Assembly: GCA_910587785.1 (NCBI GenBank)
Contig: CAJUOA010000123.1
Location: forward strand, 1-8,341
Direction of reading: 5' to 3'
DNA from: an uncultured Oscillospiraceae bacterium
GTDB lineage: Bacteria; Bacillota; Clostridia; Oscillospirales; Oscillospiraceae
Length of the DNA stretch: 8,341 bases
The notes beneath the pieces were generated by a model that was not told where the DNA came from, searched no databases, and saw nothing but the letters and a program-made list of their open reading frames with translations. A program made the position numbers and the translations under genes. Below, one piece after another: positions 7,290 through 8,341 of this stretch. The stretch's first letter is position 1, and every line of letters begins with the position of its first letter.

Positions 7290-7318
7290 ACTATATCGGG
7301 TTTGTGAGGAAATGTCAA
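7290..7318 (-). promoter_or_regulatory. Sigma-A-type promoter for the potA-potB-potCD operon
   Basis: On the - strand a perfect -35 box TTGACA (7318-7313), a 17-nt spacer (7312-7296) and a -10 box TATAGT (7295-7290, five of six consensus) lie about 85 nt upstream of the potA ATG. Spacing is optimal and the region is AT-rich against a GC-rich background. The -35 box starts only 18 nt after the stop codon of the upstream gene. Confidence 0.85.
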
Positions 7319-7336
7319 TATATTCTTCAAAATTTC

Positions 7337-8134
7337 TCAAAAATTTTGTGTGGGCGGCGGGGCCTCCGGCAGGGCGGTCCCGGCGCTTTGGAAGTGGTCC
7401 TCGTCCTGGAACTCGGTCATGGTCTCCCAGTAGCGCTTGGGCATGTGGGTCTGGCGGAGCTTGGGGTTATGGCGTTCTTTGATCTCGATGGTGTCGTAGA
7501 AGGTTTTCCAGAGGCGGCGGTACTGGGCCTCCGCGGCGGAGGGGGCGGCCATTTTAAAGGAGTCCATAGGGACGATGGCCCACTGTCCGCCGCGGTGGAC
7601 CAGGGCCTCGTGGTGGGTGCGGTCGTAGAGGAGGAAGGTCTCGTTGTACATACGGTCGCAGAAGTGGGGGCGCAGGAGGGGGAGGACGCGGTTTTTGGGG
7701 CGGATCTCCCCGGCGAGCATCCCCTCAAACTCGGAGAAGCGGGTGAAGCCCCGGAGGAACTGGACTTCGCCGTCCAGGTGGCGCACGGCCTTGAGCAGGG
7801 GGAGGACCGCATCGTCGCTGAGCTGGCGCAGGAGGGGCTTACCGATGTCCAGCAGGGCGCGGATGAAGCGGTAGAGCATGACTTCCCGTTCCGGGGCACA
7901 GGTGAGGAAGCCCTTCACCACCAGTTCTTTGGCGTAGGGGGCGATTTTTCCGAGGGTGGAGAGGACGCGGCGGGCGTGGCGGGGGTCTGTGCCCACCCAG
8001 CGGGCGTGGAAGAGGGAGGGTTGGACGTGGTCTGTGTCTTGGAAGTGGATGGGGGTTTCTTTGTAGAGGTAGCTGTCGAAGATGCAGCAGAGGAACCCTG
8101 CGAAGGTTCCGTCGTAGCGGTAGATGACTTCCAT
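7337..8134 (-). CDS. TIGR03915/DUF4130 family probable DNA metabolism protein
   Basis: 265-residue soluble protein recognised by family-typical stretches: YRYDGTFAGFLCCIFDSY near the N-terminus (5-22), FLRGFTRFSEFEG (127-138), LPLLRPHFCDR (151-161), ALVHRGGQWAIVPMD (177-191) and the C-terminal signature LWKTFYDTIEIKERHNPKL with MPKRYW (208-236). This matches TIGR03915/DUF4130, a family called 'probable DNA metabolism protein' because it co-occurs with a radical-SAM protein (TIGR03916) and is fused to a uracil-DNA-glycosylase-like domain in some bacteria. Its biochemical activity is unknown. No catalytic motif, signal peptide or membrane segment is visible. The start is supported by GGAGGA about 6 nt before the ATG. 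The usual radical-SAM partner is absent from the sequence available on either side. The last ~20 residues (AGTALPEAPPPTQNF) are a low-complexity tail past the conserved domain. Its stop lies 18 nt before the pot -35 box with only a weak AT-only hairpin (7329-7347), so read-through into pot is possible. Confidence 0.88.
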   Translation of the reverse strand: MEVIYRYDGTFAGFLCCIFDSYLYKETPIHFQDTDHVQPSLFHARWVGTDPRHARRVLSTLGKIAPYAKELVVKGFLTCAPEREVMLYRFIRALLDIGKPLLRQLSDDAVLPLLKAVRHLDGEVQFLRGFTRFSEFEGMLAGEIRPKNRVLPLLRPHFCDRMYNETFLLYDRTHHEALVHRGGQWAIVPMDSFKMAAPSAAEAQYRRLWKTFYDTIEIKERHNPKLRQTHMPKRYWETMTEFQDEDHFQSAGTALPEAPPPTQNF

Positions 8135-8186
8135 TTTGGTTCCTCCGATCTGGTAGGGGCTTACAAAGCTCCGTTGGTCTTTTTCC

Positions 8187-8296
8187 TCCGAATAGATGCC
8201 TGCTTTGTTGATGGTCCGGGGCTTTGCCCCGGGCCTGTTTTTGTTTCTTCCGAATAGATGCCTTCTCTGCTGAAGCCCCGGGGCTGCTCGCCCCGG
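8187..8296. repeat. Tandem extragenic repeat, 62-bp period, each unit with a GC palindrome
   Basis: The 15-mer TCCGAATAGATGCCT occurs at 8187-8201 and 8249-8263. The next 21 bases align without gaps at 15 of 21 positions, and each copy runs into the same palindrome CCGGGGC-loop-GCCCCGG (8216-8232 with loop TTT; 8278-8296 with loop TGCTC). The period is exactly 62 bp for both the 15-mer and the palindrome. The array lies upstream of the DUF4130 gene and holds no coding sequence. I infer a multicopy extragenic palindromic element of the genome. Confidence 0.75.
8213..8247 (+). terminator. Possible rho-independent terminator within the repeat array
   Basis: GGTCCGGGGC (8213-8222) pairs with GCCCCGGGCC (8226-8235) through one T.G wobble around a TTT loop, followed on the + strand by TGTTTTTGTTT. 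The form is terminator-like, but no + strand gene reads into it within the window. It may simply be part of the repeat unit. Confidence 0.4.
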
Positions 8297-8301
8297 ACCC
8301 C

Positions 8302-8337
8302 GGTAACTTTTTGTACGGACAAAAAGTCACCAAAAAG
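8302..8337 (+). repeat. Extragenic hairpin element CTTTTT-N8-AAAAAG-N4-CAAAAAG
   Basis: A 13-bp inverted repeat with one mismatch (8302-8314 with 8319-8331) and a 4-base loop ACGG, followed by a second AAAAAG copy (8332-8337). The spacing CTTTTT (8307-8312), N8, AAAAAG (8321-8326), N4, CAAAAAG (8331-8337) is identical to that in the potB-potC gap on the opposite strand. The window ends 4 bases later, as expected if assembly broke at a multicopy repeat. Confidence 0.7.
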
Positions 8338-8341
8338 CCGC

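Noticed and set aside
6151..7290. 379-residue open frame on the + strand opposite potA
   Set aside because: It is an antisense shadow of a gene with all ABC ATPase motifs intact; the other long + frames at 5223-6149 and 7304-8257 are shadows for the same reason.
7329..7347. Terminator at the end of the DUF4130 gene
   Set aside because: The 7-bp stem is made only of A and T and overlaps the stop codon, so it is too weak to call.
8187..8341. CRISPR array or attachment site
   Set aside because: There are only two diverged copies with a palindrome inside each unit and no spacer structure, cas gene or integrase. It fits an extragenic palindromic repeat better.

Overview
This is a GC-rich contig end that reads like a low-redundancy Clostridia chromosome. 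The gene families, strong AGGAGG-type ribosome sites and extragenic palindromes suggest a gut Oscillospiraceae-type organism (Flavonifractor/Oscillibacter/Lawsonibacter relatives). That placement is inferred from overall character, not from a marker gene. Bases 1-46 are not biological: they match the 3' 46 bases of the 58-base Illumina TruSeq P5 universal adapter, so the natural sequence starts at 47.

Layout. On the + strand, 47-1978 is the 3' part of a hybrid sensor histidine kinase (PAS-like remnant, HisKA, HATPase and two receiver domains). It is followed by a complete L-lactate dehydrogenase gene (2054-3001). A perfect 13-bp hairpin at 3018-3047 has T-rich flanks on both strands and closes the dehydrogenase gene and the convergent operon behind it.

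On the - strand, 7206 down to 3068 is a polyamine (spermidine/putrescine) ABC importer operon in the order potA (ATPase), potB (permease), potC-potD. In the last gene the second permease and the extracellular binding protein are fused into one 670-residue polypeptide. potA and potB overlap by 11 nt, with the potB ribosome site written into the acidic C-terminal codons of potA. A near-consensus sigma-A promoter (7290-7318) precedes potA, and a 14-bp perfect inverted repeat lies where the mRNA should begin. A 106-nt gap with competing hairpins separates potB from potC-potD.

Upstream of the operon, also on the - strand, 8134-7337 encodes a TIGR03915/DUF4130 'probable DNA metabolism' protein. No radical-SAM partner is visible. 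The last ~150 bases are made of extragenic repeats: a 62-bp-period tandem duplication with GC-rich palindromes, then a CTTTTT-N8-AAAAAG-N4-CAAAAAG hairpin element. The same hairpin architecture occurs in the potB-potC gap, and the contig breaks off just past this repeat.

How they work together. The pot genes form one complete importer with ATPase, two permease subunits and a tethered receptor. The kinase and lactate dehydrogenase may be co-transcribed, since the gap is 75 nt and I see no convincing promoter, but no functional link is evident. I found no tRNA, rRNA, CRISPR array, insertion sequence or phage gene. I see no convincing wholly new system. The most unusual material is in the non-coding elements around the pot operon and at the right end.
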